The notes under the pieces were generated by a model. It was not told where the DNA came from and ran no database searches. It saw only the letters and a program-made list of their open reading frames with translations. Below, in pieces: positions 25,877 to 34,305 of a stretch of 64,000 bases of DNA. The translations under genes and the position numbers were made by a program. The DNA comes from Bacteroidia bacterium (GTDB taxonomy: Bacteria > Bacteroidota > Bacteroidia > Flavobacteriales > Flavobacteriaceae): contig JAUIBW010000012.1 in NCBI GenBank assembly GCA_030427585.1, forward strand, positions 1 to 64,000. The letters run 5' to 3'. Within the stretch, counting starts at the first letter, position 1; each line of letters opens with the position of its first letter.

Positions 25877-26156
25877 GATAATCAAATCATTATTCCTCGT
25901 GAAGAACCTAATGATGTTAATATTATAGGTAAGTGTTAAAACTACTAATGCCACAAGTGGTTTCGGGAACATTAAGAAGAATATTGATGACTTAATAACG
26001 TATGTAAGAGGAAGTGCCACCAATGGAGGAATTATCATTGATGATGTGGATTTAGATGTATGGGTGCCTGAAGGGTATGATCGAAGTTTGCTAAATGAAG
26101 TAATAGATTTAGCAAGAGAATTAGACATTAACTTAAAGATATTAGAGTTTAAATAG
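25877..26156 (+). pseudogene. Frameshifted 3' fragment, possibly the C-terminal domain of a polymorphic toxin
   Basis: One frame gives DNQIIIPREEPNDVNIIG, then a one-base shift near 25930 is needed to go on as KTTNATSGFGNIKKNIDDLI, followed by GGIIIDDVDLDVWVPEGYDR and ending ILEFK with a stop at 26154. There is no start codon or signal sequence, so it is the 3' end of a lost larger gene. The small alpha/beta pattern with a final EFK resembles C-terminal toxin domains of Rhs-type proteins in Bacteroidota, but I cannot name the family. Confidence 0.5.
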
Positions 26157-26161
26157 TACAT

Positions 26162-26587
26162 ATGAATAAAAATTTTATAGAGATTGTAATGTCTTTGCCC
26201 GTAAATACATTTACGGGTGAAGATATTCACGATATTTTTTTGAAAAATTTATGGTTTAATCCTGCTAAATTTGCTGGAAACGGTATCACTTTTGGAATTA
26301 AAGCATTTAGAAAAAAATATTTCGACGATGTAAGAAACCTGATGGTATTGAACATGCTACAGATATAGTTTTTACGCAACCTCTATATTTTACTACTCCA
26401 AGGTTTCATAATGATTATGGAAATAACAGGAGGAGAAGGAAAGATGAGATCAGCTAAAGCAATAGCAGCTGCCCATTCTCGTGCAGTTGCCTATTTTTTA
26501 GCTACTAATGCGACTGAATCTCAGTTAAGGCCAAAAATTTTAGAGTATATAAAAGACAAATTCAAAAATGGAACGTATCTTTCATGA
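26162..26587 (+). pseudogene. Gene with two compensating frameshifts, following the toxin-like fragment
   Basis: ATG at 26162 is six bases after the previous fragment's stop, the usual distance of an immunity gene. The frame gives MNKNFIEIVMSLPVNTFTGE and later GITFGIKAFRKKYFDDVR, shifts near 26335 to KPDGIEHATDIVFTQPLYFT, then shifts back near 26415 to EITGGEGKMRSAKAIAAAHS and stops at 26587. The reading frame at the end is the same as at the start. Repaired, it would encode about 140 residues. The family is unknown to me. Two shifts make sequencing error less likely than decay, but error is not excluded. Confidence 0.45.
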
Positions 26588-26760
26588 GTTTATTGAATTG
26601 GTTAAGGCAATAAATGAAATTAAAGAAGAAAAGACAATAAATCTTTCTAAAATTAATACTTCTATACCTTGTAAACTATTCTATTTATAAAGCATTAGGC
26701 AATACTAAATACCCATTAGAATATTACATGGGTATAGCTGGGTGGGTTGAGAGCCTATGA
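26568..26760 (+). pseudogene. Further gene fragment, frameshifted
   Basis: An ATG at 26568 overlapping the previous fragment opens MERIFHEFIELVKAINEIKE and stops after 40 codons; a one-base shift near 26665 continues with NYSIYKALGNTKYPLEYYMG and IAGWVESL to a stop at 26758. This may be the remains of a second small protein of the same cassette. The rest of the gap to 26887 shows nothing. Confidence 0.4.
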
Positions 26761-26887
26761 TTATACAGGCATTTTATAGCGCATCAGGGTTTCCATACAC
26801 TTCATAATACAACTCATGTTCTCCTGATACCGGCATATACACCTTACACATATTCTATATTCGTTTTACATAAAAAATAATAAGATA

Positions 26888-28120
26888 CTACTTATCCTCT
26901 CCAAATTTATCAGCCAGCAATTCCCATAATTCGGTATAACCATGATCATAGCCCAAAGCCCATATTCCTACTCCAGCTAGTTTTTTATGTTTAATCCAAT
27001 CATATTTATAGGATAACGAAAGGCTATCATCAAACCACAATTGTTTTGTCACTCCTTTTTCTTTATATATGCCATACTGTGTAGCACTAATGGTATCAAA
27101 ACTTATTTTATATTTTTTTGTATCAAGCAATTCTTGTGTTGTGCTATACATATCGTGAGAAAGAAATTTTTCGGCTTTGCTTGGTATAGGGGTATTTTGG
27201 GTTTTCCACTTACCACCATAATAAGGGAACCCTACTATTAATTTATCTGGTTTAACACCTTCATTTATATAATACTTTACAGAAGACTCAACACTATGAT
27301 CCCCCCAAAGCTTACTACTTTTTAATGGAGAAACTGGTCCTGCATGCTCACTAAACCCTCCATAATAATCATATCCCATAAGTGTATAAAAATCGATGGA
27401 AGGATCAATTGTTCTTATATCGAATATTTTATGATAATCAACCGCATATAATGCCACTGAAACCATATAATCAGGGTTTATCTTATGTAACCGGTCTGAT
27501 AATATAACAATAAACCGGTTAAATTCTTTTTTGTTTTTTGAGGACACCCCTTCAAAATCTATGTTTATACCATTTGCTTTTCTAAGGTCCAACAATACAC
27601 TTAAACTATCTGCAAGAGTTCTTTGGGCCTTTGGGTTCTTTAAAAACTGAGCATTTCTTTTTTCACCAAAATTAGATACCGTAAGAAACACCTTACAGTT
27701 ATTCACTTTTGCACTATCTACCAAAGCGGTCGTTTTCCATTGATGAATATTCTCATAGCCCCCTGTTTTGGCATTAACCATATACGAAAAATAAGAAACA
27801 CCCCATAACAGCGAAAAATTATAACTCTTATAAGCAGATCCTTTAGAAAATATATGCCACCCAAAAGTTTTATAATCTTTATGAATATTATATCCAGATG
27901 CTGGTTTAAAATGATGAGTCATATTATTTAAACTATCCCATTGCTGCTCTGTTGTAAAGTTATAGTCAGAAAATTGTGTATACTGTGAATAATTAGGGCC
28001 TATATATGTATTAGTCGAACCCGGGTCATTAGATTTGTTTTTTTCTTTGCTTTCTCTGATATTACAGGCTATAACACAAAAAAGAATTAGAAAAAGTAGT
28101 GCTAATATGTTAATTTTCAT
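26888..28120 (-). CDS. GH18-family glycosidase-like lipoprotein (410 aa)
   Basis: A lipoprotein signal ends at FCVIAC, and the mature part is a TIM-barrel of glycoside hydrolase family 18: a strand YFSYMVNAKTGGYE, FLTVSNFG, the catalytic-strand motif NGINIDFEGVS (D-x-E with the acid Glu), YTLMGYDYYGG, and the final GVGIWALGYD. GH18 enzymes cut chitin or other N-acetylglucosamine chains, and this one is probably outside the cell or on the periplasmic side. ATG at 28120 (MKINILALLF) is preferred over a reading six codons longer. It lies downstream of the LysM gene but a terminator separates them. Confidence 0.85.
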   Translation of the reverse strand: MKINILALLFLILFCVIACNIRESKEKNKSNDPGSTNTYIGPNYSQYTQFSDYNFTTEQQWDSLNNMTHHFKPASGYNIHKDYKTFGWHIFSKGSAYKSYNFSLLWGVSYFSYMVNAKTGGYENIHQWKTTALVDSAKVNNCKVFLTVSNFGEKRNAQFLKNPKAQRTLADSLSVLLDLRKANGINIDFEGVSSKNKKEFNRFIVILSDRLHKINPDYMVSVALYAVDYHKIFDIRTIDPSIDFYTLMGYDYYGGFSEHAGPVSPLKSSKLWGDHSVESSVKYYINEGVKPDKLIVGFPYYGGKWKTQNTPIPSKAEKFLSHDMYSTTQELLDTKKYKISFDTISATQYGIYKEKGVTKQLWFDDSLSLSYKYDWIKHKKLAGVGIWALGYDHGYTELWELLADKFGEDK

Positions 28121-28167
28121 TTTATTATCGAGTATCAAATTTTAAAACTAATTACTCCATATTAAAC

Positions 28168-28195
28168 AAAAAGGGAGATAACAACCTCCCTTTTT
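28168..28195 (-). terminator. Terminator of the LysM gene
   Basis: On the minus strand AAAAAGGGAG/CTCCCTTTTT forms a stem around an 8-9 base loop and is followed by TTTTTG. It lies 27 bases after the LysM stop codon and overlaps the leader of the GH18 gene. Confidence 0.75.
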
Positions 28196-28221
28196 TATTT
28201 CATATTATATCTAATGTTATA

Positions 28222-28683
28222 TTAGCTCATTACAGGAATTCGTAATGTCTGCCCTGGGTAAATCTTATCAGGATGCTCGAGCATTGGTCGGTTTGCTTCA
28301 AAAATAACATTGTATTTCATAGGATCTCCATACACTTCCTTAGCTATTTTTGAAAGTGTATCTCCACTCTTAACTACATGAAATTTAGCTTCAGGTTCTG
28401 GATTAGTCACAGTAATATTATCCTCTACACAACCCACACAATCAATATTACCCATTGCCAGAATAATCTTTTCTCTATCTGCATTAGTTTCTGTCTGTCC
28501 TGATACAGTTATCATTTCAGAAACAGATACATCAAGACCAGAAACAGGTATTCCTAATCGATCGATTTCGGCTTTTAATAAATCGGTCTTACTTTTTGGT
28601 GTTACCACTTCTTCTTTAACTGTCTCATCTTTAATACCAAATAGCTTTTTTCCTGCTCCTTTAATAAATGAAAATAAACCCAT
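28222..28683 (-). CDS. BON/LysM domain protein (YgaU/Kbp-like)
   Basis: A 153-residue cytoplasmic-type protein with no signal peptide: an N-terminal BON-like domain (about 30-95) and a C-terminal LysM domain (HVVKSGDTLSKIAKEVYGDP to GQTLRIPV, about 104-152). This is the layout of E. coli Kbp/YgaU, which binds potassium ions in the cytoplasm. The order BON then LysM and the length agree with that family. Single-gene unit with its own terminator. Confidence 0.9.
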   Translation of the reverse strand: MGLFSFIKGAGKKLFGIKDETVKEEVVTPKSKTDLLKAEIDRLGIPVSGLDVSVSEMITVSGQTETNADREKIILAMGNIDCVGCVEDNITVTNPEPEAKFHVVKSGDTLSKIAKEVYGDPMKYNVIFEANRPMLEHPDKIYPGQTLRIPVMS

Positions 28684-28750
28684 AATGTTTTGTTTTAGTT
28701 AGTAATTGATTATCTAGTAAAAATATTTTTAATAAAATTAAAAAACAACA

Positions 28751-29359
28751 TTATGACAAATAATCATGAGAAAACAACAGCTTAATATTCGAATAAGAAT
28801 CTTGCAAAGCTTTTTTAGCTTTTTTAGTATTTTTCCATCTTACTTTAGTAATTCCTTCATTTTTTTGTGGTACTAACTCTCCGTTATAGTTCGTTTTCAT
28901 CTCAAACCAGTAGGTCACCTTTAGTCTAAACTCACCATTTCTTTTAAAGATATGATAACTTCGATATAAGAATTTGGTAATTTCTAATCCCGAAACCCCT
29001 GTTTCTTCCTCTACCTCTCTTATTGCTGCGGTTTCCATATCTTCCTTTTTTTCAACTTTACCTTTTGGCAGATCCCATTTTCCATTACGGCGAATAAACA
29101 AAATTTCTTTATTTTCATTATACACCTTTCCTCCTCCTGCAATAACTACTGGTAATTTCGAATATAAATGTTCTATTAGTTTATCTTCTTTTTTATGATA
29201 GAGATGGTATTTTGCTTCTTCATGTATTGCCTCCTTATTTAGAATATCCCTTATAATTGTCGGAAAACTAGCTTCTTTTATTGGGATCATTTTATAATCC
29301 TTAACTGACTTTTTTGTAGATAGAATAATAGGAGTATTATTCACAAAAACTTTATACAT
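28751..29359 (-). CDS. NUDIX hydrolase
   Basis: The NUDIX box is complete: GKVEKKEDMETAAIREVEEE followed by TGV, within residues about 105-135, preceded by RRNGKWDLPKG. The enzyme would hydrolyse a nucleoside diphosphate linked to another group, but the substrate is not predictable. An N-terminal 80-residue extension with MYKVFVNNTPIILS is typical of Bacteroidota members of this subgroup. ATG at 29359 is chosen over TTG at 29365. Its start codon lies inside the -7 box of the divergent pyrE gene. Confidence 0.9.
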   Translation of the reverse strand: MYKVFVNNTPIILSTKKSVKDYKMIPIKEASFPTIIRDILNKEAIHEEAKYHLYHKKEDKLIEHLYSKLPVVIAGGGKVYNENKEILFIRRNGKWDLPKGKVEKKEDMETAAIREVEEETGVSGLEITKFLYRSYHIFKRNGEFRLKVTYWFEMKTNYNGELVPQKNEGITKVRWKNTKKAKKALQDSYSNIKLLFSHDYLS

Positions 29360-29363
29360 TTGC
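29355..29363 (+). promoter_or_regulatory. -7 promoter box of pyrE, overlapping the NUDIX start codon
   Basis: TACATTTGC matches TAnnTTTGC exactly and ends four bases before the pyrE ATG at 29368. Transcription would start at or very close to the ATG, giving a leaderless or near-leaderless pyrE mRNA. Confidence 0.6.
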
Positions 29364-29367
29364 AACT

Positions 29368-30009
29368 ATGATTTTTGATAAAGATACAGCAAAAAAAACT
29401 GCTGAACTACTACTGCAAATTAATGCAATTAAATTAAAACCACAAGAACCATTTACTTGGGCATCTGGATGGAAATCTCCTATTTATTGTGATAACCGGA
29501 TTACACTTTCTTATCCAGAAATTCGAAATTTCCTGAGTAAGCATCTTGCTAAGTTTATAGAAAAAGAATATGGTAAACCCGATGTAATTGCCGGAGTTGC
29601 TACAGGTGCTATTGGTATAGGAATTCTCGTTGCAGAACAATTAGACCTTCCCTTTATTTATGTGCGCCCTGAAGCAAAGAAACACGGTAGAAAAAACCAA
29701 ATAGAAGGTATCGTTCCAACCCATAAAAATGTTGTGGTTGTTGAAGATTTGATCAGCACAGGAAAAAGTAGTCTTAACGCTGTAAAAGCATTAAAAGAGG
29801 CTGATGCTAATGTAAAAGGAATGGTAGCCATATTTAACTATGGTTTTGATATTGCAGTAGAGAATTTTAAAGAAGCGGCATTGTCTTTGCATACATTAAG
29901 CAACTACGAAAATCTTTTGGAACAGGCAGTTGATACTGAATACATTACAAAAGAGCAACAACAAACACTACAAAGCTGGAGAATAAATCCTGCCGAATGG
30001 AATATATAA
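29368..30009 (+). CDS. pyrE: Orotate phosphoribosyltransferase
   Basis: PyrE makes orotidine 5'-phosphate from orotate and PRPP in pyrimidine synthesis. The 213-residue protein has WASGWKSPIYCDNR near the N-terminus, VIAGVATGAIGIGILVAE, and the PRPP loop NVVVVEDLISTGKSSLNAV. It is followed after 15 bases by an SRPBCC-family gene, as is usual in Flavobacteria. Confidence 0.95.
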   Translation: MIFDKDTAKKTAELLLQINAIKLKPQEPFTWASGWKSPIYCDNRITLSYPEIRNFLSKHLAKFIEKEYGKPDVIAGVATGAIGIGILVAEQLDLPFIYVRPEAKKHGRKNQIEGIVPTHKNVVVVEDLISTGKSSLNAVKALKEADANVKGMVAIFNYGFDIAVENFKEAALSLHTLSNYENLLEQAVDTEYITKEQQQTLQSWRINPAEWNI

Positions 30010-30024
30010 CAATTTAATAACATT

Positions 30025-30417
30025 ATGAACTTAGAAAGCCCTACTGTTACTGTAAATAAAACAGCAGAAGACGTGTTCGAATTTTTGACTAAAGTTGAAA
30101 ACTTTGAGCAACTTATGCCAGAAAGTAAGCAAAAATTTGAAAAAATAAGTGATTCCAGATTTCTTTTCCAATTAAAAGGAATGCCAGAATTAGTACTAGA
30201 CCAAAAACAAAGTACGAGCCCAAGTCAGGTTGTTCTTGGAGCTGCTAGTGACAAGCTTCCTTTTACATTAACTGCAGATATTGTTGATTCTGGAGATGGA
30301 AAAAGTACAGCAAAACTTACTTTTGATGGGCAGTTTAACACTATGATGTCGATGATGATTAAAAACCCTATCCAAAATTTTATCAATACACTAATAGAAA
30401 ATATAGGTAAGCTGTAA
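30025..30417 (+). CDS. SRPBCC/polyketide-cyclase-like fold protein
   Basis: A 130-residue protein with the START/SRPBCC outline: SPTVTVNKTAEDVFEFLTKV at the start, beta strands in the middle, and a long C-terminal helix (MIKNPIQNFINTLIENIGK). These helix-grip proteins bind hydrophobic ligands. It is 15 bases downstream of pyrE and its stop abuts the stop of the convergent birA with no base between. Confidence 0.8.
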   Translation: MNLESPTVTVNKTAEDVFEFLTKVENFEQLMPESKQKFEKISDSRFLFQLKGMPELVLDQKQSTSPSQVVLGAASDKLPFTLTADIVDSGDGKSTAKLTFDGQFNTMMSMMIKNPIQNFINTLIENIGKL

Positions 30418-31149
30418 TTAATACAATAGTTTAATTTCTTTGAGGTCAAAATCCGAGATAATTTCGTCCTCTATTAAAACTTGAAGTTTACCTGCTTTGG
30501 TAATAGTTTGAATAATTCCAACAAAAGATTTGCCCTCTACATCTAAAAATGTAGAGGGTTTATTTTTTCTAAAAAGTAGTGCTTCATATTCTTTTTTAAG
30601 TTTTGCAAAATTAGAAACATACAACTCAGAAAATCGTTTTTCTAACCGAACTAATAAAGATTGTAAAACTTCTTCAATATTTAAATTCTGACCTAAAACT
30701 TGTTTTAAAGATCCTGCTTGAGGTAAGTTATTAAATTCTGTTTGATTAATATTAATTCCAATCCCAATAATAGCTCCGATCATACTGCCATTCTTTACCA
30801 TATTTTCTATCAAAATACCACACAATTTCTGTCTATCTGACAGAATGTCGTTAGGCCATTTTATAGATAATTTAGGTACCATAAGACGATTTAAAGTATC
30901 ACAAACAGCCAGTGATGTGACTATAGAAACATAAAACTGATCTGTTAACGACAATCTCTCAATAGGCATAAACACACTGCATGTAAGGTTTTCGCCTGGA
31001 TTACTTTGCCAAATTGTACCCATCTGCCCCTTACCGGACAGTTGCTTTCTTGCTATTACGCAAACCGGAGTTGTAAAATGCTTTTCACGATTTAGGTCTC
31101 TTAGAAAAGTACTTGTAGAGTCAATGGCATCAACTTTGATTATATGCAT
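30418..31149 (-). CDS. birA: Biotin--protein ligase (monofunctional BirA)
   Basis: The enzyme activates biotin to biotinyl-AMP and attaches it to the lysine of biotin carrier proteins such as acetyl-CoA carboxylase. The 243-residue protein has the biotinyl-AMP loop SGKGQMGTIWQSNPGENL (residues 43-60), LSIKWPNDIL, and the IGAIIGIGININQ strand. There is no N-terminal repressor helix-turn-helix, so it cannot regulate as E. coli BirA does. It is divergent from rsfS. Confidence 0.92.
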   Translation of the reverse strand: MHIIKVDAIDSTSTFLRDLNREKHFTTPVCVIARKQLSGKGQMGTIWQSNPGENLTCSVFMPIERLSLTDQFYVSIVTSLAVCDTLNRLMVPKLSIKWPNDILSDRQKLCGILIENMVKNGSMIGAIIGIGININQTEFNNLPQAGSLKQVLGQNLNIEEVLQSLLVRLEKRFSELYVSNFAKLKKEYEALLFRKNKPSTFLDVEGKSFVGIIQTITKAGKLQVLIEDEIISDFDLKEIKLLY

Positions 31150-31238
31150 GTGTATGGTGTAAAAGTTTTACAAATGTCCGACTAATACAGACATTAAAAT
31201 CATAAAAAGTAATAACTTTACACAAATTAAAAAAATGC

Positions 31239-31610
31239 ATGACTAAAAAAGAAATCGGTAACGATCAATTAATTACTCAAATATTAAAAGGTATTGAAGA
31301 AGTAAAAGGTAACGATATCAATATTTTAGATCTAAGAGATATTGAAAATACAGTATGTAACTATTTTGTAATCTGCAACGGGACTTCTAATACGCAAGTA
31401 AACGCAATTGTAAACTCTATCCAAAAAACGGTAAGTAAAGAACTTAAAGACAAACCTTGGCATATCGAAGGTAGTGAAAATGCAGAATGGGTATTGATTG
31501 ATTATGTTAATGTTGTTGTTCACGTTTTTCAAAAACACATTAGAGAATTCTATGATATAGAAGGACTTTGGGGAGATGCAAAAACTACAGTTATCGAAAC
31601 GAATTATTAA
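31239..31610 (+). CDS. rsfS: Ribosomal silencing factor RsfS
   Basis: RsfS binds ribosomal protein L14 and keeps the subunits apart when nutrients are scarce. The 123-residue protein has the family blocks ILDLRDIENTVCNYFVICNG, PWHIEGSENAEWVLIDY and VVHVFQKHIREFYDIEGLWG. It is 13 bases ahead of ftsH, a standard flavobacterial arrangement. Confidence 0.94.
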   Translation: MTKKEIGNDQLITQILKGIEEVKGNDINILDLRDIENTVCNYFVICNGTSNTQVNAIVNSIQKTVSKELKDKPWHIEGSENAEWVLIDYVNVVVHVFQKHIREFYDIEGLWGDAKTTVIETNY

Positions 31611-31623
31611 AAGAAAACCGTAA

Positions 31624-33576
31624 ATGGCGAAAGAAAATAAAAAAACAGAACCGAATAAAAAACCAAAGTTTAGTGCATATTGGATTTATGCAATTATTAT
31701 TGTTGGTTTTTTAATATTGAATTTTATGGGTGGAAGTGGATTAGGATCTGCTCCCACTACCTCTCCTTCTGAATTTCAAGATTTTTTAAGTAATGGAGAA
31801 GTAGAAAAAGTGGTGATTATAAATCGCCGAAATGCTAAAGTCTTCCTTACCAGTGAAGCTAAATTATTAGATAAGCATCAAAAAAATAAGAATAAATCTC
31901 TATTACCGGCAAGCCCTAATGATCCTGACTATCAATTTGAATTTGGTGACTTACAGAATTTTGAAAATAAAATTGCCACAATAAAAAAAGAAAATGGATT
32001 ATCAACTCAGGTAAACTATGATACCGAAAGTAATGTATGGGGTGAAATTTTTATTACGCTATTACCATTTGCTCTTATCATCGGAGTATGGATATTTATC
32101 ATGCGTAGAATGAGTGGTGGTTCTGGTGGTGGTGCCGGAGGGCAAATATTTAATATCGGAAAATCTAAAGCTAAACTTTTTGACCAAAATACCGAGGTTA
32201 AAGTTTCTTTTGAAAATGTAGCAGGTCTTGAAGGAGCAAAAGAAGAAGTACAAGAAATTGTAGATTTTCTTAAAAACCCAGAAAAATATACCTCTTTAGG
32301 TGGTAAAATCCCCAAGGGAGCTCTGTTAGTAGGACCTCCGGGAACTGGTAAAACATTATTAGCAAAAGCTGTAGCTGGTGAAGCAAAAGTGCCATTCTTT
32401 TCTCTATCAGGATCAGATTTTGTAGAAATGTTTGTTGGTGTTGGAGCTTCTCGTGTTCGAGATTTGTTTAAACAGGCAAAAGAAAAATCTCCCGCTATTA
32501 TTTTTATTGATGAAATTGATGCTGTAGGTAGAGCCAGAGGTAAAAGTAATTTTTCGGGATCAAATGACGAAAGAGAAAACACACTAAACCAGCTACTTAC
32601 AGAAATGGATGGTTTTGGTACTAATACCAATGTAATTGTTATAGCAGCGACCAACCGTGCAGATGTACTTGACAAAGCATTATTGCGTGCCGGTCGTTTT
32701 GATCGCCAAATATATGTAGATCTTCCAGATATTCGTGAGCGTAAAGAAATATTTGATGTTCATTTAAAGCCATTAAAGAAAGTTGAAAATGAACTCGATA
32801 CCGAATTCATGGCAAAACAAACTCCGGGATTCTCTGGTGCTGATATTGCAAATGTATGTAATGAAGCTGCTTTGATTGCCGCAAGAAAAGGTAATAAAGC
32901 AGTTGGGAAACAAGATTTTCTTGATGCAGTAGACCGGATCGTAGGAGGATTAGAGAAAAAGAATAAAATTATTACTCCAGAAGAAAAACGAGCTATCGCT
33001 TTTCATGAAGCAGGTCATGCAACTGTAAGCTGGATGTTAGAACATGCTGCTCCATTGGTAAAAGTTACTATTGTACCCAGAGGACAATCTCTAGGTGCTG
33101 CCTGGTATTTACCAGAAGAAAGGCTAATTGTACGACCAAATCAAATGCTTGATGAAATGTGTGCCGCATTAGGAGGTCGTGCTGCAGAAAAAGTTATATT
33201 TAATGAAATTTCTACTGGAGCCTTGAGTGATTTGGAAAAAGTAACCAAACAAGCCAGAGCCATGGTTACCATTTATGGGTTAAATGATAAAGTCGGTAAT
33301 TTAACTTACTATGACTCTTCTGGTCAAAGTGAATACAATTTTACAAAACCATATAGCGAACAAACCAGTGAACTTATCGATAAGGAAATTTCTAATATAG
33401 TCGAAGAACAATACCAGCGCGCTATTAAATTATTAGAGAATAACAAAGATAAGCTCACTGAATTAGCGGAAGTTTTACTAGAAAAAGAAGTTATTTTTAA
33501 AGATAACCTCGAAAAAATTTTTGGTAAAAGACCATTCGGAAAAGAAGAAGAAGAAGTCATTAAAGAACCTTCATAA
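31624..33576 (+). CDS. ftsH: ATP-dependent zinc metalloprotease FtsH
   Basis: FtsH unfolds and degrades membrane and short-lived soluble proteins. Two membrane helices flank a periplasmic domain (about 18-38 and 140-160). The AAA module has the Walker A loop GPPGTGKT at 237-244, Walker B IIFIDEID, and the second-region-of-homology segment VIAATNRADVLDKALLRAGR. The zinc site is HEAGH, starting at residue 461. The length of 650 and all motifs are intact. Confidence 0.97.
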   Translation: MAKENKKTEPNKKPKFSAYWIYAIIIVGFLILNFMGGSGLGSAPTTSPSEFQDFLSNGEVEKVVIINRRNAKVFLTSEAKLLDKHQKNKNKSLLPASPNDPDYQFEFGDLQNFENKIATIKKENGLSTQVNYDTESNVWGEIFITLLPFALIIGVWIFIMRRMSGGSGGGAGGQIFNIGKSKAKLFDQNTEVKVSFENVAGLEGAKEEVQEIVDFLKNPEKYTSLGGKIPKGALLVGPPGTGKTLLAKAVAGEAKVPFFSLSGSDFVEMFVGVGASRVRDLFKQAKEKSPAIIFIDEIDAVGRARGKSNFSGSNDERENTLNQLLTEMDGFGTNTNVIVIAATNRADVLDKALLRAGRFDRQIYVDLPDIRERKEIFDVHLKPLKKVENELDTEFMAKQTPGFSGADIANVCNEAALIAARKGNKAVGKQDFLDAVDRIVGGLEKKNKIITPEEKRAIAFHEAGHATVSWMLEHAAPLVKVTIVPRGQSLGAAWYLPEERLIVRPNQMLDEMCAALGGRAAEKVIFNEISTGALSDLEKVTKQARAMVTIYGLNDKVGNLTYYDSSGQSEYNFTKPYSEQTSELIDKEISNIVEEQYQRAIKLLENNKDKLTELAEVLLEKEVIFKDNLEKIFGKRPFGKEEEEVIKEPS

Positions 33577-33601
33577 GCATATTATTTTTACTTGTAAATT
33601 G

Positions 33602-33640
33602 AAAAATCTTAACCTAACGGAATATTAGGTTAAGATTTTT
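33602..33640 (+). terminator. Terminator of the rsfS-ftsH unit
   Basis: AAAAATCTTAACCTAA (33602-33617) pairs with TTAGGTTAAGATTTTT (33625-33640), a 16-bp perfect stem with a 7-base loop followed by more T. It is directly before the promoter of the next operon. Confidence 0.9.
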
Positions 33641-33642
33641 TT

Positions 33643-33650
33643 TATCTTTG
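33643..33650 (+). promoter_or_regulatory. -7 promoter box of the LUD-cdsA-psd-ACBP operon
   Basis: TATCTTTG matches TAnnTTTG, immediately after the ftsH terminator and 42 bases before the LUD gene start. Confidence 0.6.
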
Positions 33651-33692
33651 GTGGTAATGTAAAACCGTAATTTCCCAATCCCAATCTAAAAC

Positions 33693-34304
33693 ATGAGTCT
33701 ATTTAGAAGAATATTTTCCTCAAAATCTAAATCAGACCAAAAGAGTAAGGAACGTCACTTAGATGATCGCAGTAAGTATATGCCAGAAATTGATCTACCG
33801 ATTGATGAAAGCTTTATGATAAATTTTAAAAGAAACGGCGGTAAGTTTCTTTATTGCGATGATGAAAATGAAGTCTCTGATTCTTTTGATAAGATTCTTT
33901 TGGAAAATGATTGGTATGAAAAAGACGTATGTTGTTTTGATATCGCTTTAGAACATAAATTCTCTAATTTCAATCTAAATTATGTTAAAAGCTTTTCGGC
34001 TTCTTTCTTTTTTGCTACTTGTGAATATTTAATTGCCGATAACGGATCTATATTAGTGTCTTCAAACCAGCTTAGAGAGAAAAAACTTACCGAACTTCCT
34101 GACAATTTTGTGATTTTAGCAGCTACCAGCCAACTAGTTAAGAATATTGGAGAAGGATTAAAAGGTATAAAAAATAAAAATAGAAGTTCTATTCCTTCTA
34201 ACATTACTACAATCAAAGATTTTGAGCCGCAAAAAGAAAAGGATTTCTTAAGCTATGGAAATAGTTCAAAAAATTTATATTTGCTGCTGCTGGAAGATTT
34301 ATAA
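33693..34304 (+). CDS. LUD-domain (LutC/YkgG-like) protein
   Basis: A 203-residue protein whose C-terminal half carries the LUD-domain pattern: FFATCEYLIADNGSILVSSN, LPDNFVILAATSQLVKNIGE, and a final NLYLLLLEDL. In other bacteria LutC acts in lactate oxidation together with LutA and LutB, but those are not here, and this lone flavobacterial form is always near ftsH and cdsA as far as I recall. It overlaps no gene, and cdsA starts two bases after its stop codon. Confidence 0.82.
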   Translation: MSLFRRIFSSKSKSDQKSKERHLDDRSKYMPEIDLPIDESFMINFKRNGGKFLYCDDENEVSDSFDKILLENDWYEKDVCCFDIALEHKFSNFNLNYVKSFSASFFFATCEYLIADNGSILVSSNQLREKKLTELPDNFVILAATSQLVKNIGEGLKGIKNKNRSSIPSNITTIKDFEPQKEKDFLSYGNSSKNLYLLLLEDL

Positions 34305-34305
34305 T

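Noticed and set aside
25829..26230. Minus-strand open frame of 133 codons in the decayed cassette
   Set aside because: The plus strand gives better coding fragments over the same bases, and the minus reading starts inside the small gene at 26162 and spans its upstream terminator.
32016..32675. Minus-strand open frame of 219 codons inside ftsH
   Set aside because: FtsH is intact on the plus strand with all motifs; the Ser/Pro-rich minus-strand reading is a by-product of codon use.
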